From assembly GCA_013822245.1 (NCBI GenBank), contig PNKE01000047.1:1-64000 (forward strand): a stretch of 64,000 nt of DNA. Direction: 5' to 3'. The first letter of the stretch is position 1. Every line of letters starts with the position of its first letter. This DNA comes from Candidatus Solibacter sp. GTDB lineage: Bacteria; Acidobacteriota; Terriglobia; Bryobacterales; Bryobacteraceae. Position numbers and translations under genes: made by a program. Positions 26,985-35,327 of this stretch are shown piece after piece. The notes under the pieces were generated by a model. It ran no database searches. It was not told the DNA's origin and saw only the letters and a list, made by a program, of their open reading frames with translations.

Positions 26985-29429
26985 GTGGAAAGCCTGCCGC
27001 TGTTTTTCACTCAATGGATGGTCCGCGCACTGGCGCTGGTGGCCGTGGCGGGCGTGGCGTCTCTGGCATTGCGGAAGACGGGCGCGGCTGTGCGCCACGC
27101 GGTGTGGATCGCGGCGGCGGCAGGGATGCTGATGCTGCCTGTGCTGCAATTGACGGCGCCGGAATTGCGAGTTCCTGTCTGGATCGAGCGCGCGGCGGCG
27201 GCCTCGGACGCCGTCATCGAACCGCCGCCGATGGAGTTGCCGGAGGGCGCGATTGTCGCGACGGTCCCGCCTCAGCCGCTACCGAAGCCGGTGACGTATG
27301 GAGCGGTCCTGCTGGCCGTCTATTTGACCGGCGTGGCGCTGCTGCTCGCGCGGCAGGCGGCATCGTCTGTCAAACTGCGGCGACTGGTGCGGGAGGCGGC
27401 GACGGTGGAGACTGATTCGCTCGACGATGCGGCGCAGGCTGTCGGCTACACGGCCAGACTGCCGGAGATCAGGGAGAGCGGCGCGGTGAGTGTTCCGTTC
27501 ACGTGCGGCGCCGGCGAACCGGTCATCATCCTGCCCGCGGACTGGCGCGAGTGGCCGCCGGTGAAACTCTTCGCCGTGCTGGCGCACGAGACCGCGCACG
27601 TCGCCCGCCGCGACTGGCTCACGGCTCGTCTCGCCGCGGTGAACAAAGCCGTGAACTGGTGGAATCCGGCCGCGTGGTGGCTGGAGAGGCATCTGGCGGC
27701 CGAAGCCGAGGAAGCCGTCGACGAGATGGCCCTGGCCGCGGTCGGCGACGTGAAGCAGTATGCGAGCGCGGTGGTGGATTTCGCCATCGCCATGCAGGGA
27801 GCGAGGCTTGGATCAATGGAGGCGACAGCGATGGCAAGGTCAACGAAGGTCGGGCGCAGGGTGGAACGCATCCTGGCGAGCAATGCGGCGGGTGTGCGAA
27901 GCCTGCGGCGGGGCGCGGTTCTGATGATCGCGGCGGCGGCCGTGCCGCTGGTGGTGCTGGCAGCCTCGGCGCTGCCCGAAGTGCGGCATGTGGGTCCGAG
28001 CGAGCAACTCGCGCCAGCGATCCAGACGCCCGGCGCGCCAACCGTGGTCCACCAGACGCGAGCGGCTCAACCGGTCATCGAGCCTGTCCCGCAGCTTGAA
28101 CAGATGATGGCCCAGAATCCGGACCAGATCTCCACGCGGTCGAAGCTGATGACGCAGTACCTCGCCGAGAAGGAGATCGAGAAGGCGCGCGAGCAGGCGT
28201 GGTGGATCGTCGAGAACGCGCCCGGATCGCGCGACTGTTCGCTGGCCAGCACCCTGTTGTTACCCGGACGGCCGCTCTTTAAGGACGACAGCGACTCGGC
28301 CCGGCTTCGCGAAATCTGGCGTGGCCATGTGAGCAGGTACGGAAGTTCAGCGACGGTGCTGGCGCAGGCCTCACAGGCATCATTGGGTTTCATGGACTTC
28401 TTCGACGCTGAAGATCTGCTGTTGCGCGCGCGGAAGATCGAGCCGGACAACAGGGGCTATTTGGGCCAACTGGCGTTAATCTACATCACTGTTCTTGAAC
28501 CGATGCGGGCTGTGAATCCGAATTCGCCGCAGGTGATTTCGTTCCGCCCCAAGGCGGTAAGCGAACTGGAGACCACCACCGACGCCAACCTCGTTGGCCT
28601 CGCCGGCGAAATGCTGACGGCGGGCCAGGTGATCATGGCGTCGGCAAAGACAGCCGAGGAGGAAGCAGCGTTGCGCGCCAGACAGAAAGCGCGCAACGAG
28701 TTGGCGTCAAAATACCTGAAGCGAGCACTGTCGATGGACCCTGAGAATGCACGCTGGCGTGTTGCGCTGGAGCGCGCATCCGGCGAGCCTCAGATCATTC
28801 GACTGCCTGAAGCCGCGCCGGGCGTGAAGAGGATCACTGTCGGCGGCAACGTGCAGCGAGCGAGACTCAAGAACGAAGTGAGGCCGGAGTATCCCGCGCT
28901 GGCCAAGCAGGCGCGGATTCAAGGCTCGGTGCGGTTCTCAATCATCATTGCCACTGACGGCACGGCGAAGAACATCACGTTGCTGAGCGGCCACCCGTTG
29001 CTGGTTCAGCCGGCGACGGAGGCCGTCAAGCAATGGGTCTTCGAGCAGACGCTGCTTAACGGAGAGCCGGTAGAAGTGATCAGTGAAGCTGAAGTTCGCT
29101 TCCAGCCGCTTGAACCGCTTGCGCAACCCACCATGGAAGGCAACGCCTACCGCGTGGGCGGAGGTGTCTCGACGCCGGTGCCGATCAGCCGGGCCGAACC
29201 GGGTTTCCCCAAAGGCATCGATCCGCTGGTGACGAACGCGACCGTGCTTCTCTCAATCGTCATCGCCAAGGACGGTTCAGTGACGAATGTGGAACCGCTG
29301 CGCGGCGACCCGGCGTTCTTCGAAAACGCGATCGAATGCGTCAAGCAATGGAAGTTCACACCTGGCATGAAAGAGGGCGAACCGGTGCCGGTGAAGGCCA
29401 ACGTGGAAGTCAACTTCCGCAAGCTCTGA
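26985..29429 (+). CDS. M56 (BlaR1-type) membrane protease fused to TPR-like region and two TonB C-terminal domains
   Basis: An 814-residue fusion. Residues 1-330 are a BlaR1-type membrane module: hydrophobic segments, then the gluzincin site HETAH at 201-205 with acidic residues about 40 further on. A hydrophobic segment (AVLMIAAAAVPLVVLAA) follows. About 380-610 is helical and TPR-like (EKEIEKAREQAWWIVENA, FFDAEDLLLRARKIEP). The end carries two TonB-C domains, about 626-712 (EVRPEYPALAKQARIQGSV) and 736-813 (VLLSIVIAKDGSVTNVEPL). No penicillin-sensor domain is present, so the signal is unlikely to be a classic beta-lactam. It would cleave BlaI and contact the outer membrane or receptors. GTG start. 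Confidence 0.88.
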   Translation: MESLPLFFTQWMVRALALVAVAGVASLALRKTGAAVRHAVWIAAAAGMLMLPVLQLTAPELRVPVWIERAAAASDAVIEPPPMELPEGAIVATVPPQPLPKPVTYGAVLLAVYLTGVALLLARQAASSVKLRRLVREAATVETDSLDDAAQAVGYTARLPEIRESGAVSVPFTCGAGEPVIILPADWREWPPVKLFAVLAHETAHVARRDWLTARLAAVNKAVNWWNPAAWWLERHLAAEAEEAVDEMALAAVGDVKQYASAVVDFAIAMQGARLGSMEATAMARSTKVGRRVERILASNAAGVRSLRRGAVLMIAAAAVPLVVLAASALPEVRHVGPSEQLAPAIQTPGAPTVVHQTRAAQPVIEPVPQLEQMMAQNPDQISTRSKLMTQYLAEKEIEKAREQAWWIVENAPGSRDCSLASTLLLPGRPLFKDDSDSARLREIWRGHVSRYGSSATVLAQASQASLGFMDFFDAEDLLLRARKIEPDNRGYLGQLALIYITVLEPMRAVNPNSPQVISFRPKAVSELETTTDANLVGLAGEMLTAGQVIMASAKTAEEEAALRARQKARNELASKYLKRALSMDPENARWRVALERASGEPQIIRLPEAAPGVKRITVGGNVQRARLKNEVRPEYPALAKQARIQGSVRFSIIIATDGTAKNITLLSGHPLLVQPATEAVKQWVFEQTLLNGEPVEVISEAEVRFQPLEPLAQPTMEGNAYRVGGGVSTPVPISRAEPGFPKGIDPLVTNATVLLSIVIAKDGSVTNVEPLRGDPAFFENAIECVKQWKFTPGMKEGEPVPVKANVEVNFRKL

Positions 29430-29462
29430 CGCGGCGCGGGCGAACCGAGCGAACTGATTGGC

Positions 29463-29879
29463 CTACAGCGTGTCCGACGGCTTGAGGACGCCTCGTGACA
29501 GGCGGCGGACAAGGTCCAGGTCGCCGTCCAGGAAGTCATACTCCAGCAGCGCTTCGGGCGCTTCCCACAGGATCTGCTCGAAGGCTTCAGCACGCGGTTC
29601 ACCCTGGCAGCGTTCCACCTGCATGAACAGCAGCAGCAGTGGCCCGCGGCCCTTGGTTGTGTGCTCGTAGCGGGCCAGTTCGCGGCCAACCTCACAATCC
29701 ACGCACAGTTCTTCTTTCAACTCCCTCACCAGCGCGTCCTTGGGCGTTTCACCGGGCTTCACCTTGCCGCCGGGGAACTCCCATTTCAGCGCATGACGGT
29801 CGTTCGCCCGCCGCTGACCGATCAGCAGCTTGCCCTCACGGCAGAGGACTCCGGCGACAACGATGAGCGTCTTTTGCAT
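29463..29879 (-). CDS. mutT: NUDIX hydrolase, MutT-like (8-oxo-dGTP diphosphatase)
   Basis: A 138-residue Nudix protein. The Nudix box is intact: GGKVKPGE at 37-44, then RELKEEL at 52-58. The N-terminal VVAGVLCREGKLLIGQRR and the WEFPGG before the box are MutT-like, so sanitising oxidised nucleotides is the best guess; other NTP substrates are possible. It is convergent with the M56 gene and divergent from the IscU-like gene. Confidence 0.88.
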   Translation of the reverse strand: MQKTLIVVAGVLCREGKLLIGQRRANDRHALKWEFPGGKVKPGETPKDALVRELKEELCVDCEVGRELARYEHTTKGRGPLLLLFMQVERCQGEPRAEAFEQILWEAPEALLEYDFLDGDLDLVRRLSRGVLKPSDTL

Positions 29880-29932
29880 GGGCCTTAAAATGGGTCCTGG
29901 AGGCGGCGGCGCGAGTACCGCCGATTTTCATA

Positions 29933-30307
29933 TTGTACAGTGAGCGGCTGTTAACGCATTTCCGTGACCCCTCCAACGCAGGCCAACTGCCCGCGCCGGC
30001 CCTGACGGTGGATGTCGAAAACCCTGCCTGCGGCGACCGTCTGCGGTTGTCGGCCCGAATCGACGACGGCCGATTTGCCGAGGTCCGCTTTCTCGCCAAA
30101 GGCTGCACCGCGTCCATCGCGGCGGGCAGCGCGTTGACGGTCTGGATGACGGGCAAGAGTGTGGCCGAGGTCGCGAAGATGGACGGCGCAGCCATCCACC
30201 AGGCGGTTGAAGATAAGCTGGACGGACTCCCCCCGGCGTCGCGCCACGCCGCCGCGCTCTGCGCCGACGCCGTCAGGCAACTGCTGCGATCCGCGCTAAA
30301 CTTGTAG
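29933..30307 (+). CDS. Iron-sulfur cluster assembly scaffold, IscU/NifU N-domain-like
   Basis: A 124-residue IscU/NifU-type scaffold. It begins MYSERLLTHFRDPSNAG, the typical family N-terminus, using a TTG at 29933. The three cluster cysteines are kept: ENPACGD, KGCTASIA, and ALCADAV. The Asp after the first Cys is present. It could be a SufU-like scaffold. No sufS/iscS gene is adjacent; metH starts 10 nt later and mutT is divergent. Cluster donation to a nearby enzyme is not evident from context. Confidence 0.82.
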   Translation: MYSERLLTHFRDPSNAGQLPAPALTVDVENPACGDRLRLSARIDDGRFAEVRFLAKGCTASIAAGSALTVWMTGKSVAEVAKMDGAAIHQAVEDKLDGLPPASRHAAALCADAVRQLLRSALNL

Positions 30308-30317
30308 TTTCCCCCGC

Positions 30318-33300
30318 ATGAAGACATTTGAGATCCGCCAGCAGGCGCTCCTCGAAGCGCTCAATACCCGTATTCTCGTCCTCGACGGGGCCATGGGCAC
30401 GATGCTCCAACAGCGCAACCCCACTGTGGACGACTGGGGCGGCCCTGCGTTTGAGAACTGCTCCGAAAACCTGCTGTTCACCCGGCCCGAGTGGATCAGG
30501 GACATCCACCGCGCCTACTATCAGGCCGGCGCCGACATGGTGGAGACCAATTCGTTCGGCGGCCACACGATCACGCTCGCCGAGTTTGGCCTCGAAGACC
30601 GCATCCACGAAGTCAACCGCATCGCCGCCGCGCTGGCCCGCGAAGCCGCCGCCGAGTTTGACCAACCCGGCCGCCCGCGCTTCGTCGCCGGCTCGATGGG
30701 TCCGACGACGAAGGCCATTTCGGTCACAGGCGGCACCACGTTCGCGCTGCTTCGCCAGGGCTATTACCTCCAAGCCAAAGGGCTCGTCGATGGCGGCGCC
30801 GACATCCTGCTGGTCGAGACCTGCCAGGACACGCGCAACGTCAAGACCGCGCTGCTGGCCATCGAGCAACTGTCGAAGGAACTGGGCGTTCGCCTCCCCA
30901 TCATGGTCTCGGGCACCATCGAGCCGATGGGCACGATGCTCGCCGGCCAGACCGCCGACGCCTTCTACTCGTCCATATCCCACGCCGACCTTCTTTCCGT
31001 CGGCCTGAACTGCGCCACCGGCCCCGAGTTCATGACCGACCACATCCGCACCATCCACGAGATGGCCGGATCCTATGTCTCCTGCTATCCCAACGCCGGC
31101 CTGCCCAACGAAGAGGGCCGTTACGAAGAGACGCCCGCATCGCTCGCCCGCCAGCTTGAGAAGTTCGCCGACCACGGCTGGTTGAACGTTGTCGGCGGCT
31201 GCTGCGGGACCACGCCCGATCATATCCGCGCCATCGCGCAGATGGTCGACGGCAAGGCTCCTCGCCGGAAGCCCGCACCGCCGCACCGGACGTATTTTTC
31301 GGGCATCGACCTTGTCGAAGCCGAAGATTCGAACCGCCCGCTGCTCGTGGGCGAGCGCACCAACGTCATCGGGTCGCGGCTGTTCAAGAACATGGTGGCT
31401 GACGAGAAGTGGGAAGAGGCCAGCGAGATCGCCCGCCGCCAGGTGCGCAACGGCGCGCACATCGTCGATGTCTGCCTGCAGTCGAGCGACCGCGACGAAA
31501 CCACCGACATCCCGCTGTTCTACGACAAGCTGATCCAGAAGACCAAGGCCCCGATCATGGTGGACACCACCGATCCCAAGGCCGTCGAACTCTCGCTTAC
31601 CTACTGCCAGGGCAAGGCGATCATCAACTCCGTCAACCTCGAAGACGGCGAAGAGAAGTTCGAGCGCATCTGCCCCATCGCCCGCTCCTACGGCGCGGCG
31701 CTTGTGGTCGGGACTATCGACGAGGACCCGATCCAGGCGCAGGCCTTCACGCGCGAACGCAAGCTCGCCGTCGCCCAGCGCAGCGTCGAGCTGCTGACCA
31801 CGAAATACGGCATGAAGCCCGAGGATCTCGTCATCGATCCCCTGGTCTTCCCCTGCGCCACCGGCGATGAAAACTACATCGGCGGCGCGGTGGAGACCAT
31901 CGAGGCGGTTCGACTGGTGAAGGAGCAGATCCCGCACGTCAAGACCATCCTCGGCGTGTCGAACGTCAGCTTCGGGCTGCCGGCGGCCGCGCGCGAGGTG
32001 GTGAATTCGGTCTTCCTCTACTACGCGACGAAGGCGGGCCTCGACCTCGCCATCGTCAACGCCGAGAAACTCGAACGCTTCGCGTCGATTCCCGAACACG
32101 AGCGCCGCCTGGCCGAGCACCTGTTGTTCAACACGCCTTCGCCCGACGTCTTCCCCGGCGTTTCGGAAGACTGGCGCGAACAATCAAAGGAAGAGCGCGC
32201 CGCCGTCAACCAGCACAACATCGCCGCCATCGCCGAACACTTCCGCGGCGCGACGGGCCGCGAGAAGCAGAAGGCCGCCGACCTGCCGCTGGACGAACGT
32301 CTGGGCCGCTACATCATCGAAGGCACCAAGGACGGGCTGATCCCCGACCTTGATCTGAAACTCGCAGAAGGCGTGCGCCCGCTCGACATCATCAACGGGC
32401 CGCTGATGGCGGGCATGGCCGAGGTGGGCCGCCTGTTCAACAACAACGAACTGATCGTCGCCGAAGTGTTGCAATCGGCCGAGGCGATGAAGGCCGCCGT
32501 GGCGCATCTGGAAGGCTTCATGGAGAAGTCTGAAGGCTCGCGGCGCGGCAAGATCGTGCTGGCCACGGTGAAGGGCGACGTCCACGACATCGGCAAAAAC
32601 CTGGTCGAGATCATCCTCTCAAACAACGGCTACGAGGTGGTGAATCTCGGCATCAAGATCCCGCCCGAAGAGATCATCAAGGCCTGCCTGAAGCACAAGC
32701 CCGACGCCGTCGGACTCTCGGGCCTCCTCGTGAAAAGCGCCCAGCAGATGGTGATCACCGGCGAGGACCTCAGGGACGCCGGCGTCGATATCCCGCTGCT
32801 CGTGGGCGGAGCGGCGCTGTCTGAAAAATTCACCCGCAACAAGATCGCCCCGGCCTACGCCGCGCCCACGCTCTACGCCAAGGACGCCATGACCGGCCTG
32901 CGCCTGATGAACGCCATCACCGATCCGGCCGAGCGCGACGCCCTGCTCTCCGCCAATATCGCCAACGCCACCGTCGACGCGCCTGCTTCCGATGCGCCCG
33001 CAAGCCCGAACCTTTCGACGGCGCGCAGCCCGAAGGTGCGCACCGGTATCGCCATCCCTGCCCTGCCCTACGGCGACCGCCGTGCCCGGCTCGTGCCGGA
33101 TCTGGCCGAGGTCTGGAGCTACATCAATCCGTTCATGCTCTACGGCCGCCATCTCGGCTACAAGGGCAACTTCGAAAAGGCCATCCACGAGCGCGATCCC
33201 AAAGCCCTGGCGCTGTTCCACGATGTCGAAGGGGTGAAGCGCGAGTCGATGGCGTGGATGAAGGTCCGGGCCGTCTGGCAGTTCTTCGAAGCCGAACGCG

Positions 33301-33848
33301 ACGGCAACTCCATCCGCCTGTTCAATGCCGGCAGCGCCGAACCCGTCCATGCGTTCAGCTTCGGCCGCCAGGTGAAGGACGACGGCCTTTGCCTGAGTGA
33401 CTACATCCTCGACGCCGATGACGCAGGCCGCCGCGATCAGATGGCGCTGTTTGTCGTCACCGCCGGCGAGGGCGTCCGCGAACGCGCCGAAGAGGCCAAG
33501 AACAAGGGCGAGTTCTTCAAGGCCCACGCCATCCAGGCGCTGGCGATCGAGTCCGCCGAGGCCTGCGCCGAATGGCTCCACCGCCGCCTGCGCGAGGACT
33601 GGGGCGCGCCCGATCCGCCCACCCTCACCATGCAGGAACGCTTCACCTCGCGCTACCGCGGCAAGCGCTATTCGTTCGGCTACCCGGCCTGCCCGAACCT
33701 CGACGACCAGCAAGGCCTGTTCGCCCTGCTGCGGCCCGAAGAGATCGGCGTCACGCTCACCGAAGGCATGATGATGGAGCCCGAAGCCTCAGTCAGCGCC
33801 CTGGTCTTCCACCACCCCGACTGCGCGTACTTCACCGCCGGGGAGTAG
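30318..33848 (+). CDS. metH: Cobalamin-dependent methionine synthase
   Basis: Transfers a methyl group from 5-methyltetrahydrofolate via cobalamin to homocysteine. The 1176-residue protein has all four modules. The homocysteine-binding barrel has zinc ligands Cys232, Cys295 and Cys296 (GGCCGTT). A pterin-binding barrel follows (about 340-610, ERTNVIGSRLFK). The B12 domain carries DVHDIG with His756, and the C-terminal activation domain (about 920-1176) binds SAM. E. coli MetH is about 1227 residues. It starts 10 nt after the IscU-like gene. Its last codons lie within one copy of a 21-bp direct repeat (see findings). Confidence 0.96.
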   Translation: MKTFEIRQQALLEALNTRILVLDGAMGTMLQQRNPTVDDWGGPAFENCSENLLFTRPEWIRDIHRAYYQAGADMVETNSFGGHTITLAEFGLEDRIHEVNRIAAALAREAAAEFDQPGRPRFVAGSMGPTTKAISVTGGTTFALLRQGYYLQAKGLVDGGADILLVETCQDTRNVKTALLAIEQLSKELGVRLPIMVSGTIEPMGTMLAGQTADAFYSSISHADLLSVGLNCATGPEFMTDHIRTIHEMAGSYVSCYPNAGLPNEEGRYEETPASLARQLEKFADHGWLNVVGGCCGTTPDHIRAIAQMVDGKAPRRKPAPPHRTYFSGIDLVEAEDSNRPLLVGERTNVIGSRLFKNMVADEKWEEASEIARRQVRNGAHIVDVCLQSSDRDETTDIPLFYDKLIQKTKAPIMVDTTDPKAVELSLTYCQGKAIINSVNLEDGEEKFERICPIARSYGAALVVGTIDEDPIQAQAFTRERKLAVAQRSVELLTTKYGMKPEDLVIDPLVFPCATGDENYIGGAVETIEAVRLVKEQIPHVKTILGVSNVSFGLPAAAREVVNSVFLYYATKAGLDLAIVNAEKLERFASIPEHERRLAEHLLFNTPSPDVFPGVSEDWREQSKEERAAVNQHNIAAIAEHFRGATGREKQKAADLPLDERLGRYIIEGTKDGLIPDLDLKLAEGVRPLDIINGPLMAGMAEVGRLFNNNELIVAEVLQSAEAMKAAVAHLEGFMEKSEGSRRGKIVLATVKGDVHDIGKNLVEIILSNNGYEVVNLGIKIPPEEIIKACLKHKPDAVGLSGLLVKSAQQMVITGEDLRDAGVDIPLLVGGAALSEKFTRNKIAPAYAAPTLYAKDAMTGLRLMNAITDPAERDALLSANIANATVDAPASDAPASPNLSTARSPKVRTGIAIPALPYGDRRARLVPDLAEVWSYINPFMLYGRHLGYKGNFEKAIHERDPKALALFHDVEGVKRESMAWMKVRAVWQFFEAERDGNSIRLFNAGSAEPVHAFSFGRQVKDDGLCLSDYILDADDAGRRDQMALFVVTAGEGVRERAEEAKNKGEFFKAHAIQALAIESAEACAEWLHRRLREDWGAPDPPTLTMQERFTSRYRGKRYSFGYPACPNLDDQQGLFALLRPEEIGVTLTEGMMMEPEASVSALVFHHPDCAYFTAGE

Positions 33849-33850
33849 GC
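33830..33850 (+). repeat. 21-bp direct repeat, copy 1 (metH 3' end)
   Basis: ACTTCACCGCCGGGGAGTAG plus one G, overlapping the metH stop. The second copy at 37668-37688 differs at one base. Weaker similarity continues for about 15 bp upstream of both copies. Confidence 0.7.
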
Positions 33851-34062
33851 TCGGCTGAATCGGCAACAAGGCCTTCGCTCGCTGATAGACAGGCGCGCAA
33901 ATCGTCCTCCGTCAGTTGCGGATACGCGGCCAGAATCCGATCATGGGACTCGCCCCCAGCAATCATCTCCAGCAGAAGATAGACAGGGATTCGCGTGCCC
34001 TTTACGCAAGGCTTCCCCATCATGACGTCGGGCCTGGATTCGATCCGCTCAGGCAACCTCAT
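33832..34062 (-). CDS. DUF433 domain protein (putative antitoxin)
   Basis: A 76-residue DUF433 protein. The family core is clear: ESRPDVMMGKPCVKGTRIPV, then LLEMIAGGESHDRILAAYPQLTEDD. DUF433 proteins are often antitoxin-like helix-turn-helix proteins, usually next to a DUF5615 PIN-like toxin gene. No such partner is adjacent; the 3' end overlaps metH by 17 bp. It may be an orphan or an accessory remnant. Confidence 0.75.
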   Translation of the reverse strand: MRLPERIESRPDVMMGKPCVKGTRIPVYLLLEMIAGGESHDRILAAYPQLTEDDLRACLSASEGLVADSAEPTPRR

Positions 34063-34157
34063 ACTGTGACGCTATCATGCCGAAGGTAGTCTGCATCCAC
34101 CGAACATCTCTGTTGGTTGGAGGTGGAGCCGACCGAAGCTATTCCACAAGAAATATC

Positions 34158-34186
34158 TTGACACAGCCTTCGACCAGAAGCATACT
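34158..34186 (+). promoter_or_regulatory. Promoter of membrane protein/regulator operon
   Basis: TTGACA (34158-34163) and CATACT (34181-34186) are separated by 17 bp. The -10 overlaps a large palindrome, giving a simple way to repress. Confidence 0.6.
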
Positions 34187-34207
34187 AGTTTGCGGTACAA
34201 ACTTGTA
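34183..34207 (+). promoter_or_regulatory. Palindromic operator at start of membrane protein gene
   Basis: TACTAGTTTG (34183-34192) and CAAACTTGTA (34198-34207) are inverted copies with one mismatch in ten, spaced 5 bp. It spans the -10 and ends on the A of the ATG. The likely ligand is the winged-helix protein encoded second in the operon. Confidence 0.65.
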
Positions 34208-34824
34208 TGCAAAGCATTAACCTGAACGCAATCTCTCAACGTCCCCTTCGCACCATCAACGCCGACGGCATCCCCGAGTTCGTGATGGGGGTCCAAACGC
34301 TTCTCTGGGGTGTCCTCATTGGGATCCCTGAGCTCGTTCCCAGAGGCGAGTGGTGGCGGCCTTATTGGATGATCGTTCCGTTCGTTCTCGCGGCTTCAGG
34401 TCTCGCCGCCCCGTGGGTGACGAACCGCCTTAAAGAGCGATTCAGTTACAGGCGGGCCGGATATGTTGAACTCCGTAAACCAAAGGGTGGCTACGCCTGG
34501 GCGGTGATCGGGTTCCTGCTTTGTACGAGCCTTGTCGCATCGGCGTTTGTCTTCCACAGCAAGACGTGGCTTGAGCTATTGCCGGTCGTTGTTGCGACAG
34601 GGATGGCGGTCGGCCTGCACTTCTTGCTCCGAAAACAGACCGGCATGGGGGCATACCTCTACCCTCTCCTCTGTCTGGTCCTGGGAGCAATCGGATTGGC
34701 GTTGAACCTTGGCACTGGGGCTTCGTTCGCGGTCCTCTATGCCGGTCTGGGTCCCGCCATGACCATTGGAGGCGGGCTGCGGCTCATACGCTTCGTCCGG
34801 TCCAACGAGGAAATCGATGGCTGA
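34207..34824 (+). CDS. Small polytopic membrane protein in regulator-coupled operon
   Basis: A 205-residue protein with five or six hydrophobic helices (VQTLLWGVLIGIPEL, WMIVPFVLAASGLAAPW, WAVIGFLLCTSLVASAF, and two more after LLPVVVATGMAVG). No family is recognised. Codon use is somewhat less GC-biased than neighbouring housekeeping genes. The wHTH gene starts inside its last 8 bp. Transcription starts from a strong promoter overlapped by a palindrome, so expression is probably controlled by its partner. Confidence 0.75.
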   Translation: MQSINLNAISQRPLRTINADGIPEFVMGVQTLLWGVLIGIPELVPRGEWWRPYWMIVPFVLAASGLAAPWVTNRLKERFSYRRAGYVELRKPKGGYAWAVIGFLLCTSLVASAFVFHSKTWLELLPVVVATGMAVGLHFLLRKQTGMGAYLYPLLCLVLGAIGLALNLGTGASFAVLYAGLGPAMTIGGGLRLIRFVRSNEEIDG

Positions 34825-35191
34825 CCTCGATCGCGTCATTCACGAACCGGCACGGCTCCTGGTCGTCGCCCTGCTCCGCAATATCGAGAGCGCCGACTTC
34901 GTGTTCCTTTTGAAGGAAACAGGGCTCACGAAGGGTAACCTGTCCAGCCATCTTTCGAAGCTTGAGGAGGCCGGCTACGTCGCCATCGACAAGACCTATC
35001 GTGGCAAAATTCCGCTGACGCTGATCGGCCTTACCCTTGCCGGCCAGGAGGCCTTCGACAGCTACAAAAGGCAGATCGGCGGGTTGCTCGCACGCGCAGG
35101 AGGTCCGGCGACCGACAATCCTGGATCAAGGAAGCAGAAGAGGTCAGCCGCTTCTGCATCAGGCCCGGATCAGGTTGCTCCGTTGACGTGA
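34817..35191 (+). CDS. Winged-helix transcriptional regulator
   Basis: A 124-residue regulator of the ArsR/PadR-like winged-helix type (HTH_27/PF13601-like). MADLDRVIHEPARLLVVALL leads to the recognition region SHLSKLEEAGYVAIDK and the wing YRGKIPLTLIGLT. The C-terminal tail is basic and Ser/Gly-rich (RKQKRSAASASG). The start is ATG 34817; GAGG lies upstream and the gene overlaps the membrane protein gene by 8 bp. Such membrane-protein/wHTH pairs occur widely, but the ligand is unknown. Confidence 0.82.
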   Translation: MADLDRVIHEPARLLVVALLRNIESADFVFLLKETGLTKGNLSSHLSKLEEAGYVAIDKTYRGKIPLTLIGLTLAGQEAFDSYKRQIGGLLARAGGPATDNPGSRKQKRSAASASGPDQVAPLT

Positions 35192-35327
35192 ACGGTTCCC
35201 GGCGAACCAGCCACAATTGGCCGCGCCCGCCCCGTCAGCGCCGCGACCCTACTTTGAGAGACATTAGTGTTATCACTTGAATGCGGCCCGGGCCGCGCTC
35301 TCGAAGGTGGAAGTCTAGACCGGCGTA

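Noticed and set aside
30273-32183. Minus-strand frame of 636 residues antisense to metH
   Set aside because: metH on the plus strand has all catalytic motifs; the antisense frame has no recognisable domain.
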